A stretch of 64,000 nucleotides of DNA. Source: Plicaturopsis crispa FD-325 SS-3. Taxonomy: Eukaryota > Basidiomycota > Agaricomycetes > Amylocorticiales > Amylocorticiaceae. Below the pieces are notes generated by a model. It saw only the letters and a list, made by a program, of their open reading frames with translations, was not told where the DNA came from and ran no database searches. The stretch lies in contig KN832558.1 of assembly GCA_000827205.1 (NCBI GenBank), positions 1,545,942 to 1,609,941 of the forward strand, in the 5' to 3' direction. The translations under genes were made by a program, and so were the position numbers. How positions within the stretch are numbered: the stretch's first letter is position 1; every line of letters begins with the position of its first letter. Of the stretch, positions 20,476 to 31,447 are shown one piece after another.

Positions 20476-23400
20476 ATGTCCTCCGAAGAAGGCACGGATG
20501 CACATGCATCTACCTCGCAGCAGGGTGCTGCGAAGAAAAAGAGAAGAACTGAGCAGGCATGCGACAGCTGCAAACGGAGGAAGAGTACGTCTTAGAACTC
20601 AATATGCTGCCGACCCTGCCCCTTACGCTGATCTTCAATCTCACCAGCTCGATGTACGCCCTATTTTTGGCGTAGGTGCGCGCAACTTGCGTAGTTATCT
20701 GACAACGGTACGACGTGCAGGTGAAGGTCCTATAGAATCTGGCAAGTGCATCAACTGCACTGCAACAAGCCAAGAATGTACATACGATATGGCTCGGAAA
20801 GTGCGTGGCGTTCGCATTTATCAATTATTATTCCTATTCTCATAACAGACACCTTCCCAAAGAAACCTATGCGGTGGAAAAAGGAGTAAGGTTTCTACTA
20901 GCATGACGCACGACATGTACTCATCATGTGAGTATATAGATATGTAGAGGACCTGGAGAGTAGAGTGAAGACACTGGAGTCACTGCTAGTGCAGGTATGA
21001 CCCTTTCTTTCATTAGCAACCGCTGTTTCTTACCCTATCAATCTCTAGCCTCGTCCTAGCAGAGACTGCTCCAAAGAATTAGGCTTACAGATACATCCTA
21101 GTTGGCTAACGGAACGTGGTTCATCTTCCGGACCTGGCATGGGCGTGTCCAGTATTGCAGAAACGGTATGCAGGATGAATGACGACATGGATGATTTGGG
21201 ATCTACCGAGGAGAACGGCTGTGGGCTTGACGACCACAACGACGAGATCGCCCTCTTTGCAGAACGTTTGGACAGCATGCATCTACACGACCGATTCTTT
21301 GGAGAATCCAGCGCCTTCCGACTGATAGAACAGGCTCAGAAAGCCAAGACACAGCCCGACGGCAGCCCTCTCGCCCAATTCTCGCGACTTCCGCAAAAGC
21401 GGTGCCGGTTCTGGGCACCAGTGAGTGGCATGTGTATCCTAGCGTCAAGTAACTGAGGATATCTGCACTTCCAACAGCTTGATTTTTATGCGCCTCAGCT
21501 AGAACAAAGCGCCTTTTTGTTCCCCGAACCCCTTCTCTTGTCTGCACTGGTCGACGCATACTTCACCCGACTCAATATATATCTACCTCTGCTCCACAGA
21601 CCTACTTTTGAGCAAGGAATAGCGGACGGCCTACATCTTCGAGACAACGGCTTCGGTGCATTGGTCCTTTGTGTCTGCGCTCTGGGGTCGAAATTCAGCT
21701 CAGGCACTCGAAATTTCAGCCAAGACGAGAGCGACGGGGACTCGGACGGGTGGAAATGGTTCAATGAGGTGCAGATATTGCGCCGGTCGCTTCATGCTCG
21801 GCCAGGTCTCTACGAGTTGCAGATTATCTGTGTACGTGTCTCCATTTTCGTGCAGCGGGGGTTTCTAATTTGTCCTCGCTCTTCGCAGTTGTGTGTCGTG
21901 TTCCTCCAAGGGAGTTCTGCTCCCCATGTGGGATGGACACTTATCGGCGTCGGCGTGCGCATGGCCCAAGATATTGGTGCTCATAGGCGGAAAGCTTACA
22001 GCGCCCAAATGACCGTTCAGGACGAGTTACGGAAGCGTGCATTCTGGTGAGTCCTCGATGATGCTTTGGCTCGTACTTCGATACATAGCTCAGTGCATGA
22101 ACTCCATTTCAAGGATGCTTGTTTATCTAGATCGGGACTCCAGCTCTACTCTTGGGAGGCCATGCGCCGTACAAGATGAAGAGTACGTCCGTCCGTATTT
22201 TTTTTCGTTCTATAGTTGATTTCTACTCACCCAGCTTTGATACTGATCTCCCCGCCTACTGCGACGACGAATACTGGGATAATCCTGACAATCCTGAAGA
22301 TAACTTCAAGCAACCGCCAGGGAAACCATCCACGACCGCGTATTTTATTGCCTCGGTGAAGTTGAATCAAATACTCGCCTTCGCATTGAAAACAATCGTA
22401 AGCAACGTTCTGCCATTCTGATACTTAATGCCACCTGACTTTCTACTCAGTACGCTATCAACAAGTCCAAAACACTGTTAGGCTTCGTTGGAGAAAAATG
22501 GGAACAGGCAATCGTAGCCGAACTCGACTCAGCGCTGAATACGTGGATAGATAACCTCCCAGATCATTGTAAGTCATATCATTTCGGAATCTTTGTTGAG
22601 TGAGCTTGTGCTCACAGCACCACAGTGCGGTGGGACCCAACACGTGAAAACGCCGTGTTTTTCAATCAGTCGGCCTCGCTATACTCGAGCTACTATCATC
22701 TGCAGATACTGATACATCGGCCATTCATACCTTCTCCGCACAAGGCGTCACCGCTATCATTTCCGTCTCTTGCTATATGCGCCAACGCTGCCCGCTCGTG
22801 TAGCCACGTACTGCACCTTCAACAGCAACGGTTCCCGGACTACTTGCTACTGCCATATTCACTGGTACGTAGATTCCATCCTTCATTATGGGTACTCGAA
22901 GCTGAAATGCACACGGCCGTAGCCCTCGGCATTCGCCTCTTGCATCGTGCTCCTGCTGAACTTATGGGACGGCAGGCGCTCGGGCTTAGCGCTCAACCCG
23001 ACGCATGAGATGGCAGACGTCTACAAATGTATGCACATACTCCAGTCTGCGGAGGAGCGCTGGCATGTTGCGGGCCGTTTATGGTTTGTTCTCTAATTGC
23101 TACGCGCTCAGATATCTCCCTGAAGTTAATTATCATGATTAGGGACGTGCTGTTTGAGATGGTCACGGTCGGGGGCATGCCAACACCTCCACCGTCCAAC
23201 CCCGCCAACAACAAGAAACGCGGCCGTGACTCTGGAAGCGGGGATGCCATGCCATCGTCCCAAGTTGATTTGCATTCCATGGGCTCCAACAATGTGACCT
23301 CATCGAGCTCATCGCTCGCGCCTCCGACGATCGAGCAAGCGCCACCATATGACTCGACACCACCTATAGACATAGCCGATCCTAGCATGTTCGCTCTGCC

Positions 23401-23740
23401 TTTTCGTACCTCTGAGCTAGGCAGTTTACCGCTGTACGGTCCCATCGATCTCGACCCTCCTCCAAGCGATGTGGACTTCAGCAATTGGATGCCCTCAGAC
23501 GGCCTATTACCGGACAGTACTACCTCATCTTACATGGATCAACATCTGTTCGGTACAACTTCGGGCGATATTCTTTCGACATCGATGAACGCACTCGACG
23601 AAGCATCCACGGGGAACTTGGAGCACGGGTCCGCCTCTGGATTGTTTGCCCACGGATCGTCTCAGCAACCTACACAGCCGGGTTTAGATGGTACCGATAT
23701 CACCGACGTCTGGTCTAACGCGCCCACAAGCTTCGAGTGA
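20476..23740 (+). CDS. Zn(II)2Cys6 fungal-specific transcription factor
   Basis: The start is MSSEEGTDAHASTSQQG. A basic region, KKKRRTEQ, precedes the binuclear zinc cluster ACDSCKRRK-TRC...GKCINC-TATSQEC, built from three exons including a 24-nt microexon (20648-20671). A short dimerisation coiled coil follows (YVEDLESRVKTLESLLVQ), then the Fungal_trans domain: FPEPLLLSALVDAYFTRLNI, LPLLHRPTFEQGI, VGVRMAQDIGAHRRKA, FDTDLPAYCDDEYWD, and LHRPFIPS in the form LIHRPFIPSPH. Later blocks are LLNLWDGRRSGLALNPTHEM and LQSAEERWHVAGRLWDVLFE. The C-terminus is an acidic/Ser-rich likely activation region. About twelve introns, all closing in frame. The exact join between the zinc cluster and the coiled coil (20890-20950) is uncertain. 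The target is unknown; similar regulators control sugar or secondary metabolism. Confidence 0.93.
20648..20671 (+). other. 24-nt microexon carrying the third zinc-cluster cysteine
   Basis: It is flanked by introns 20585-20647 and 20672-20721, both GT-AG with CTGAT/CTGAC branch-like sites. It restores CX2CX6C spacing (C-D-S-C-K-R-R-K-T-R-C) and the frame into the next exon; skipping it keeps the frame but removes that cysteine. Confidence 0.75.
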
Positions 23741-24139
23741 GTGTTTGCACGTCTTTTTGAGTACTGAAGCCCTGATACTAGTATGAAGGATGGAGGATTG
23801 GGGGGCTTACATTGTAGGCATGTTAGAGAGGGAACAATAATGGCCACTGATATGCTAGGACGATATGGACGTATATCAGTCTTCCAATGTTTTGTACCAT
23901 ACATTCTATGTTGTATACGTATGGACACTTTACCTATCTGTATTTACATGTGCACTCGCAGAACAGTCGGATACCAGGAGTCCCCCAGGCCTTAATCGTG
24001 CCAAAGCCTTATGTTAAAACAATGTATCAACCATCTGATTATTACCGTCGAATAATCCCTGGGGCTCATATTATACCAGGGAAGGAAGGGATAGGACCGA
24101 GACGAGATAAATACCGGAACGTCTACCCGTTGTACACTT
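23741..24139. other. Short intergenic stretch between convergent genes
   Basis: 400 bp of 3' flank shared by the transcription factor and the USP-domain gene. I see no gene in it. Confidence 0.6.
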
Positions 24140-26082
24140 TCAATTGCCCGCGACCTTCTGCCCAAATTTTTCTTCGACCTCAGGTTCACCTTCATCACCT
24201 TCCTCGTCCGCCTCGCCATCTCTCTCTTCCTCGACGCGGCGGGCATCCGCTTCATCCATCCCCCCATCTCGCCGATCGTCGTCCCTCTGTATCTGGTCGC
24301 GCATGACTGCGACGTCTTCGTCCACCCTTGGCGCGACTCTGTCGATGCCAGCCTCGGCCAGCGAGACATGGGTGCGGTTCTCCGACAGATGTGCAGATCG
24401 CTTTGGAGGTCGCTTGAGGCGGCGGCGAGCGACCATAACAGGTACGGAGCACCTCTGAATGAGATAGTGTGACGTCGAACCAAGCAGGATACTATAACAT
24501 GGTCAGCGATCCTCTGGTGGTAGAGTGGATGACTGAGGACGCACCCCTTAAGCTGTCCCAAACCTCGCGAGCCTACGATCAACATCTGAGGCTCATTGTA
24601 GTCTATGATGTCAAGCAGCATGTGGCGCGAGTTTTTCGCATGCCACGCTTGGCAGATAACCTTGACATTCAGACGCGTGCGCTGCAACAGCGAGGTCGCC
24701 TGCCTGACCAGAATATAGGACAAGCCTTGGCGCTAATGGATAGCTAGTTAGCGTCAAACGCACTCGATTTGCTGCGAGGAACGTTTACCTCTTGCTGACT
24801 ACGGAGCTTGGTCGTACGGTCAACGGCCGCGGAAGAAGGATCGACTACATAGGTGGATTAGAAGAGGAAATAAACGTCCAGGATATTGCACACCTTTGGC
24901 CTCGTTTTCGACCACAGTTACAAGAATCATCTCGTCGCCATCCCTCAGAACGGTCCCGATACCCCATTCCACAGCATACCGCGACTCTTCACTCAAATCG
25001 CTGGCAACAACATACCGCCTGGGCCGTCTGTTGCCCCGAGCAGCTTCAGGGTCACCCTGAACGACACTGATAGTGCAACGATCACGTTGAAAGATAGGCC
25101 GCGAGGTCACGCAGGGCAAAGGTTCTACGTGCTTGCTCTTCTTACGCCGCATGCCGCCCTTGCCTTTCCGAGAGCCGCCGGTACCAGTACGCGCGTGATT
25201 GAGAGTGCTGGGGAAGTAGGGTTCGGGCGGCACGACTACATTGACGCCCTCGCCGAGCGGATCAGCGTCGGCGTCCTCCGCAAGCATCGCTTCTGGATCA
25301 GCGGCGGTCAATGGACCGGCGGCAATCAGCGCGTTGCGTTCTGTATTTCGCTCTGTAACAGGGTCGAAGCCGTCCTCGCCGTCACTCCATTCGCTTTCGT
25401 CGCCCTCATCCTCGGTGTTGGGTTCAGTTTCCGAATCGTCATCAGAGAACGCGGTGCTGCGTGGCTGCATGCGGATGCGTTCCTCCGACCCATCCGTCTC
25501 TGGGCCGAGGGGCAACGCCTGGGGAGTGGGAGAGGGCTCGCGAGAGCGGAAGCGTCGCAGGGTGAATGGTGACTGTGAACGCGCACGTGCACGGGACAGG
25601 GAACGCTCATCTTGGCCGGATGCCATTGCGGAAGAACTGCTACGCGGGGATTTGATATTTGAGGCGCTTTCCCTGGAACGTCCACGATCTTTCTCGTCGC
25701 CGGTAACTGTGCGCGTGAGGGACAGGGCGGAGACCATGGAATTGAAAGCCATCTTCCCAAATGACCCTGAGCTCCGTGGGGGCACCTCCGGTCCTTTGGA
25801 TGAGCTCGCCGGCAAGGGCGTCGGAGGTTGTGCAGAAGGGGTTCGTTCAACATTGTTGCTGGGGATTGACTGGGACTGCGAATGTGGCGTGTCTAGATTC
25901 TGTTCATCAATAGGCGTTGTCAATATGGATGACGACGAGTAGCGCTTTGGAGTAGAAGGACGGGATGGTATAGGTGTTTCTGGGAGAGAATGGATGGAGC
26001 CAGAGGGCGTCAGCGGGATGCTGAGAGAGCCAAGCTTGCCGCCCCTCCAGCTAAGCCTGCGAGGAGGCTTGTCTGATGCCAT
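24140..26082 (-). CDS. Universal stress protein (UspA) domain protein with long Ser/Pro-rich N-terminus
   Basis: The start is MASDKPPRRLSWRGGKLGSL. The first ~330 residues are disordered and rich in Ser/Pro/Arg, with many possible phosphosites and acidic runs. The Usp domain follows: RRYVVASDLSEESRYAVEWG, IGTVLRDGDEMILVTVVENE, then, across two introns, SYILVRQATSLLQRTRLNV, DIIDYNEPQMLIVGSRGLGQ and LKGILLGSTSHYLIQ. This holds the ATP-binding G-2x-G-9x-G(S/T) signature (GSRGLGQLKGILLGSTS). RCSVPVMVARRRLK closes the fold, and a charged Glu/Asp/Arg tail ends it. Fungal proteins of this layout are usually nucleotide-binding stress proteins of unknown partner. Four exons with GT-AG introns. Confidence 0.92.
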
Positions 26083-26778
26083 GGTAGGAATGGAGGCAAC
26101 AAGAGAGTGTCCAAGTGAAAGTCTAGAAATTGCTTACCTGGTTGGGGGCTGTGGGAGCGCTTGATAAAGGCTAAGCACACCAGATGAAGGACAAGAAGCG
26201 TGTCAGCGGGCTTGGCAGGATATATTGGATACATTGACGTACGGGTTCGACGGAGTTTCCACTCATCTTGCTACCAGATAGCCCAGGTCGGCCTGCAGTA
26301 GTTGTATGCGATACGCTGACCTGTGCAGTTTAGGAGAATCCAGTGCAAAATCGCAGGATTACCGGGCAATTGCCAATCTGTGCTATAAATCGCAGTACGG
26401 AGATGGCGGTCGCGGTAGAGAAGGACTTGCCAAGCCGTTGTTCCAGCGCTCGTTCGGCACTCGTCGACTCGGTCGTTTCCGGCCATGCATAGTCGATACA
26501 AGTGCATACCCATAAATTCAACAACCCGCTGCACGAAATCATCGAGCAAGCCTGATAACAATGCACGAACACACTGCACATGCCCTTGTATTATGTTACG
26601 GCACTATTGTACAGCCCACAACGAGTGGGGAGCGCCCGAGAACTTGCAAATTACCGGCTTCATCGCCTCCAGCATGCGGCATGATCCCCGTGGCGAGAGC
26701 GGTACTTAGTACAAAAGGCCTCGAGCTAGACAGGTACGTGCGTCTTTTACTTTACCTTTTCTTCCCCTTACGACTGCC
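26083..26778. other. Divergent promoter region, USP-domain gene and protease copy 2
   Basis: About 700 bp. I find no coding or RNA gene. Short frames such as 26485-26709 have no features. Confidence 0.5.
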
Positions 26779-28725
26779 ATGAAGTTACCCTCACGACTCG
26801 GCCTGGTCTGCAGTCTATGCGCGTTTAATGAGCTCGCAAGTGCCCTGCGAGTGGCCTTTGAAGGCAGGGCTAGCTCGGCGCCACGCTCTCCGTCTGTTCT
26901 CGGACCTCGAAGCTCCATGCTCGGGAATTCTGACCTGGCCAACTCGGGGAACATCTTGTATTTCACGAACATCACGTTGAATGGCACGAATTACGAGGTG
27001 CAAATCGACACCGGCAGGTGAGTGGCGATTTTCTCGTTTCGAACGTACGGAAGCTGACGCTGCAGCTCAGTGCCGACTTGTGGGTCAACGAGACCGTCCC
27101 TGGCGCGCATGATACAGGGAAAATAGGGTCACTAAAGTACGCCGTCGGTGCTGCAACTGGTGCGCGTTTTTCTGTGTTCTTCCCGCTATATGCTTAATAT
27201 ACCTGTTCTAGGTCCGATCAAGACAGCTACGCTCGAACTTGCTGGGATCAGTGTCACTGACCAGGCGTTTAGTGAGCGGCAATTGATCATTGATTCTCCT
27301 ACAGGATTTAACGGTTTATATACAGTCCAAGTCAATTCATCGGTGGATCTTGGCGTCACAGGAATCATTGGTCTGGGTCCCAGCTCGAACTCTGCCCTTC
27401 GCAGGAATTACACTGGTAAAGCTGGAGACCCTCCGCTGGACAGAATCTTCGCGCAGAACCACTCGACGCCGAATTACATCACATTCAATCTCGGCCGCGC
27501 AGACTCGCCTTCAGATCCTTCTCCGGGCGACTTGACTGTCGGTGAGATAATACCTGGATACGAGGCAATCAGCAACGAGACCAAACTCGGCGTCACGGAC
27601 CTGCCTATGTCTCAGGAGGGCAGCCAGCACTGGCAGATGTACCTCGACGAGGATGGCTTTGTGGGTCCTGATGGCAACGTCAAGAAATTCAATAGTGTGG
27701 TGTCTAAGACCGACAGCCCGAAGCAGCTACGCGTGGTCGTTGACACGGGCTTCACCTACCCCCAGGTCCCTGCGTATGTGCCTCCCTTCGCTCAAATTCG
27801 CATTATCCCTCATATCGTGTATATTTGCCAGGGATATGGCGAAGGCGATCTACTCACAGGTACCCAATGCCAAACTGGTTGACCAGACGGAGGCCGGTGG
27901 AGCCGCTTGGATTATTCCCTGCGACCAGGAGGTCAACATTACGTTCCGGTTTGCTGGTAAGAGCTACCCTATCCACCCACTGGATATGACGTACACCTCC
28001 TCCACCGGCGAATGTATTGGCTCGGTTGGTTCTTTGTTTTATTCTTTGCCTGTGTGCACTCATTCGAGATGCCGTCTTCAGTTCCAGCCGTTGTCGTTTG
28101 CTCAGGGCTCAAAGCCCACGTACGACGTCATTTTCGGCATGGCATTTTGTAGGTTTTCCTCGGACCTATGATATCCGCCCGCTCGTGTCATTGCTGACTG
28201 TCTACAGTGCGCAACGTCTATGCCCTAATCAACTTCGGCGATTTCGTTGATGGCGGGGCGTCAAAATTCAACCCGTACATCCAGTTCCTGTCCACCACCA
28301 ACGACACTGCGAAGGCGCACCAGGACTTCGTCCAAGTCCGTCTAAACGGCACTGACACGACGACAGAGCGCAACCTCCTCGGGCACAGCAACACTCCCTC
28401 GGGCCCCTCTAAGACCAATAAGAAGAAGTCCATCCTACGGACGGTCATCATCGCGGTTGTTGTGGGCGTCATCGGACTGATTCTGCTTGTCGGTGTGTGC
28501 TGCTTCTGTGGCGCCAAGCTGCTTCGCGGGCGCCGTGCAAAGAACAATACTGCGTATGCTCCGCTGAGCGCGCCTGCACCGGCGCCCGCCGTCGACATGC
28601 AGCAGGCACCGGCCTCGTACCAGGCGCCGTACAACCAGGCGCCATACAACCCTTACCAAGCATCTGCACCCGCATATAACGCGCAGCAACACTACACGAC
28701 CCCTTACGACCAACCACACTACTAG
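26779..28725 (+). CDS. Membrane-anchored pepsin-like aspartic protease (copy 2)
   Basis: The start is MKLPSRLGLVCSLCAFNELA, a signal peptide. The catalytic Asp motifs are DTGSADLWVN (across an intron whose acceptor must be the second of two CAG sites) and VVVDTGFTYPQVPA. The intervening blocks are TDQAF|IQVNSSVDLGVTGI, IGLGPSSNSAL and YITFNLGRADSPSDPSPGDL. After the fold comes KKKSILRTVIIAVVVGVIGL ILLVGVCCFCGAKLL, a single membrane helix with a basic flank, and a tail with repeated APYNQAPYNPYQASAPAY-like units. Intron positions coincide with copy 1, including the one after AF at 27271. The layout indicates an extracytosolic protease fixed to the plasma membrane or wall. It sits in opposite orientation to copy 1. 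Confidence 0.93.
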
Positions 28726-29118
28726 TCCTTGACATCCTGCTTTTCTTCATCTTTGTGCTTTCATCTGTTCTCATCTACTTGCATGGGCCATGGGGTTCTC
28801 CGTATCACTTACCTGCATTGTCGCTTCCTCCACGCATTACATTCTTTCCTATAGCTATGGACTATATAGGATATCTTTCGACATATTAACTTGCGGACTT
28901 CACCACCTACTGATCGTTGTCGGTACACATACTACTGTTATGATCAATGGATTTCATTCGAACAAGAGTGCTTTATCGTGATCATGAAAAACTCGAAAAT
29001 TAGGAATGTTGGGCAGCTGCTCGACGCAAGCCAAGTACATCATGTTGGCGACGGATCCGGAGGGGACTACGGAGTACAAGGTACAAGTACAGGTGAGTAG
29101 GCGTATTTGATATGTACC
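28726..29118. other. Short intergenic stretch between convergent genes
   Basis: 390 bp of shared 3' flank of protease copy 2 and the P450. Nothing recognisable. Confidence 0.6.
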
Positions 29119-31447
29119 TCAAACGCTGACGTTGACCAGAGAAACTTTCAAGGGCAATGCGGGTTTCTGAGTCCCGTTAACCTTGGGCCACTGGATTCCA
29201 CCCATGTTCCACGTAATCTCTCTCCCTGGAGCAAACCGGAACGATTCCAGAAGCAAGCACAAAACCACCTCTGAAACGGCCAGAATAAGATGTGAACACC
29301 GATGTCGCACGAAGGGAACACATATGGACTCACTCATCTCCAATTGCGAAAACTTGAAACCGCTGTAGAAAAAACGTCGGTCAGTCGGATGGATCGCTCG
29401 TCGGATACGAGGTACGGAGCACGAACATGCAGGCACGCGATCCAGCGAGGAACGTCATCAAATTGGCATATATGCCGGGAACATGGGCGTCCGCGACGCT
29501 GTCCGGGAGGGGGGCAAGCCATCGCTCAGGCTTCCACTCCGCCGCATCCGGGCCCCAAATCGACGGGTCGCGGTTGACGGCAAGGAGACCCAGGATGACG
29601 TTGGTGTTGTTGGCCAGCGGGATGCTGTGGACATCGGATCCGTCCACGCCTTTGATCGGCTGAGACAACGGCAGGACAATGTCCTTGCGCGTCCTGTACG
29701 ATGTGACTCAATGAGCAAATAATCGATAGCACAATCAGTGCCACCAACGTTCTGGCCATGAAAGGAACAGGTGCGTGACTATGGGAACCGTCAGCGTTGC
29801 GTTCCACGACTTTGGCACCGTAAAGGACTTACACGCGCAATGTTTCGCGACATACCGCCTCGAGATACGGAAGCCCAACGAGGTCATCATAGTCCAGATT
29901 ACCTTTCTCCCGACGAGCCTCCGTGATTTCTTTACGCAGCTTCTCTTGGACCTCAGGATGCTCTGCCAGTAAGTAGAGGATACGTGCTAGCGCGGATGAG
30001 GTTGTATCAAACGCGGCGAACAGCAGAGTGCTGCAGTAACATCGGTAAGTAACTCTAACTTCAAGCTGGGATGATCCAACGTACGACATTTGGCCGATGA
30101 GTTCCTCGTCAGAGATGCGTTCAGCTTCGTCGGCCTCCATGTTGGCCTTGACTACAAGGATGAGGTGTGAGCATTCGACGACCAGTCTTATGAAGGCAAA
30201 CAGTCCCCCTACGCAATATGCTCATAATGTCTCTGCCTTGGCCAACCTGTTGGAGCACCGACTCCTCGCCCTCTGCAAGCGCGCGCTTTTTGCCCTCAAA
30301 GATTTCGACCGACGATTTTTCAATTATATCGACCATATCGCGGACTTTGTGCAAATCCTTCGATGGTGTAATGTTGACCAAGAAACGTCGGAACCACGAT
30401 GGGCCCAACTTCACCAGAAACGGCATATACTGCCGAGCAACGACAAGTCGCACAACAGAAGGTCTAGATAGGTTGGACACAAATCAGTTTCCGCCGGGGA
30501 TGGGCTGAGAGCGGCGTACTGGAATTGTTTTGTTGCGGTAGCAAAGTTGTTTTGATTTTCCATGTTCAATGCATCGAAGGAGTATCCAAGGCCCGCCCGT
30601 CCGATGAGCTCAAGGGCAGTGCGAGACATGTATTCGAGCATGTTAAGCTCCTGAGGCCCATCGGAGTCGGCGAACTTGGTTTTGATGACATCTCGCATCT
30701 AGAGGTTTGTATCGCAAGTTGAGAGTCCGTTGAACACGAATTTACGGGGAGTATACCTGCTCGCATATATCGTAGAATATAGGCACCATATGACGCATGT
30801 GTTTGATAGAAAACACTGGGTTGAGAAGCTTGCGCTGCTTGCGGTGTGTGTCTCCTGCAATACCGCACCGGGCACAGACGTTTGAATTTATGCGGTGCAG
30901 CTTGTTATAGTTGAATGCGCACCAAGACTACCAAGCAGTCCCTTTCCGAAGAAGACTTTGTTCGACCTAAAAACGATGGCGTCTTGATATCGTCGGGTGG
31001 AGATAAGTAAACCTACATACTCGATGAAGACCGACGTTTCCTCGAACACATTTTGATCCTTCACCACAATGTGGTACATTGCGAGGGGGTCATAAACGTA
31101 CAGTTGCTTGTCCTGTGAGGGAGGGTCAATATGAGGATGAAACTCCCAGTTCGTGACAGACTCACGCCCCACAATCCATTGATTTTCACGGCCTTGCCAA
31201 AGTTTGCGAATAAATTCAGGTGAAACGGCCAAGAGCCAGCGCTGAAGAACTGTTCGATATTTCCTATTTCGTGTCAGTAGATTGAGTGAAACTGGACACT
31301 ATCTTCATCTTTACCTTTAGCGAACGATTGCGATGGTGGGCCGGGAATGTTATCAAGCGTCGACTTCCTGCCTATCCTGTGGAACGTACGCCAAAGGGCC
31401 CACGACAAAGCAGCGATAACGATGGTCTGGAGAAATGAGACGATCAT
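29119..31447 (-). CDS. Cytochrome P450 monooxygenase
   Basis: The start is MIVSFLQTIVIAALSWALW, an N-terminal membrane anchor, followed by the Pro hinge NIPGPPSQSF. About 540 residues in roughly thirteen exons. Visible marks are HRKQRKLLNPVFSIKHMR (helix C, WxxxR-like region with HRKQRK), the I-helix FAAFDTTSSALA, the ExxR pair in EAVCRETLRV, PFMARTTRKD, the PERW motif KPERWLAPLPD, and the haem loop FLAGSRACIGFKFS (FxxGxRxCxG), whose Cys-Ile codons span an intron. It needs an NADPH-P450 reductase in the ER. The substrate cannot be told from sequence. The sequence style resembles the expanded P450 families of wood-decay basidiomycetes. No biosynthetic core enzyme lies beside it. Confidence 0.95.

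Noticed and set aside
24886-25942. Plus-strand open frames of 228 and 233 codons
   Set aside because: They lie antisense to the USP-domain gene, whose minus frame holds the conserved G-2x-G-9x-G signature; they are rich in Ser/Arg/Ala from reverse-complemented GC-biased codons.
27271-27324. Reading straight through after TDQAF in protease copy 2
   Set aside because: The stretch is open, but a GTGAGC...ATACAG intron sits exactly where copy 1 has one, and its removal aligns the two proteins.
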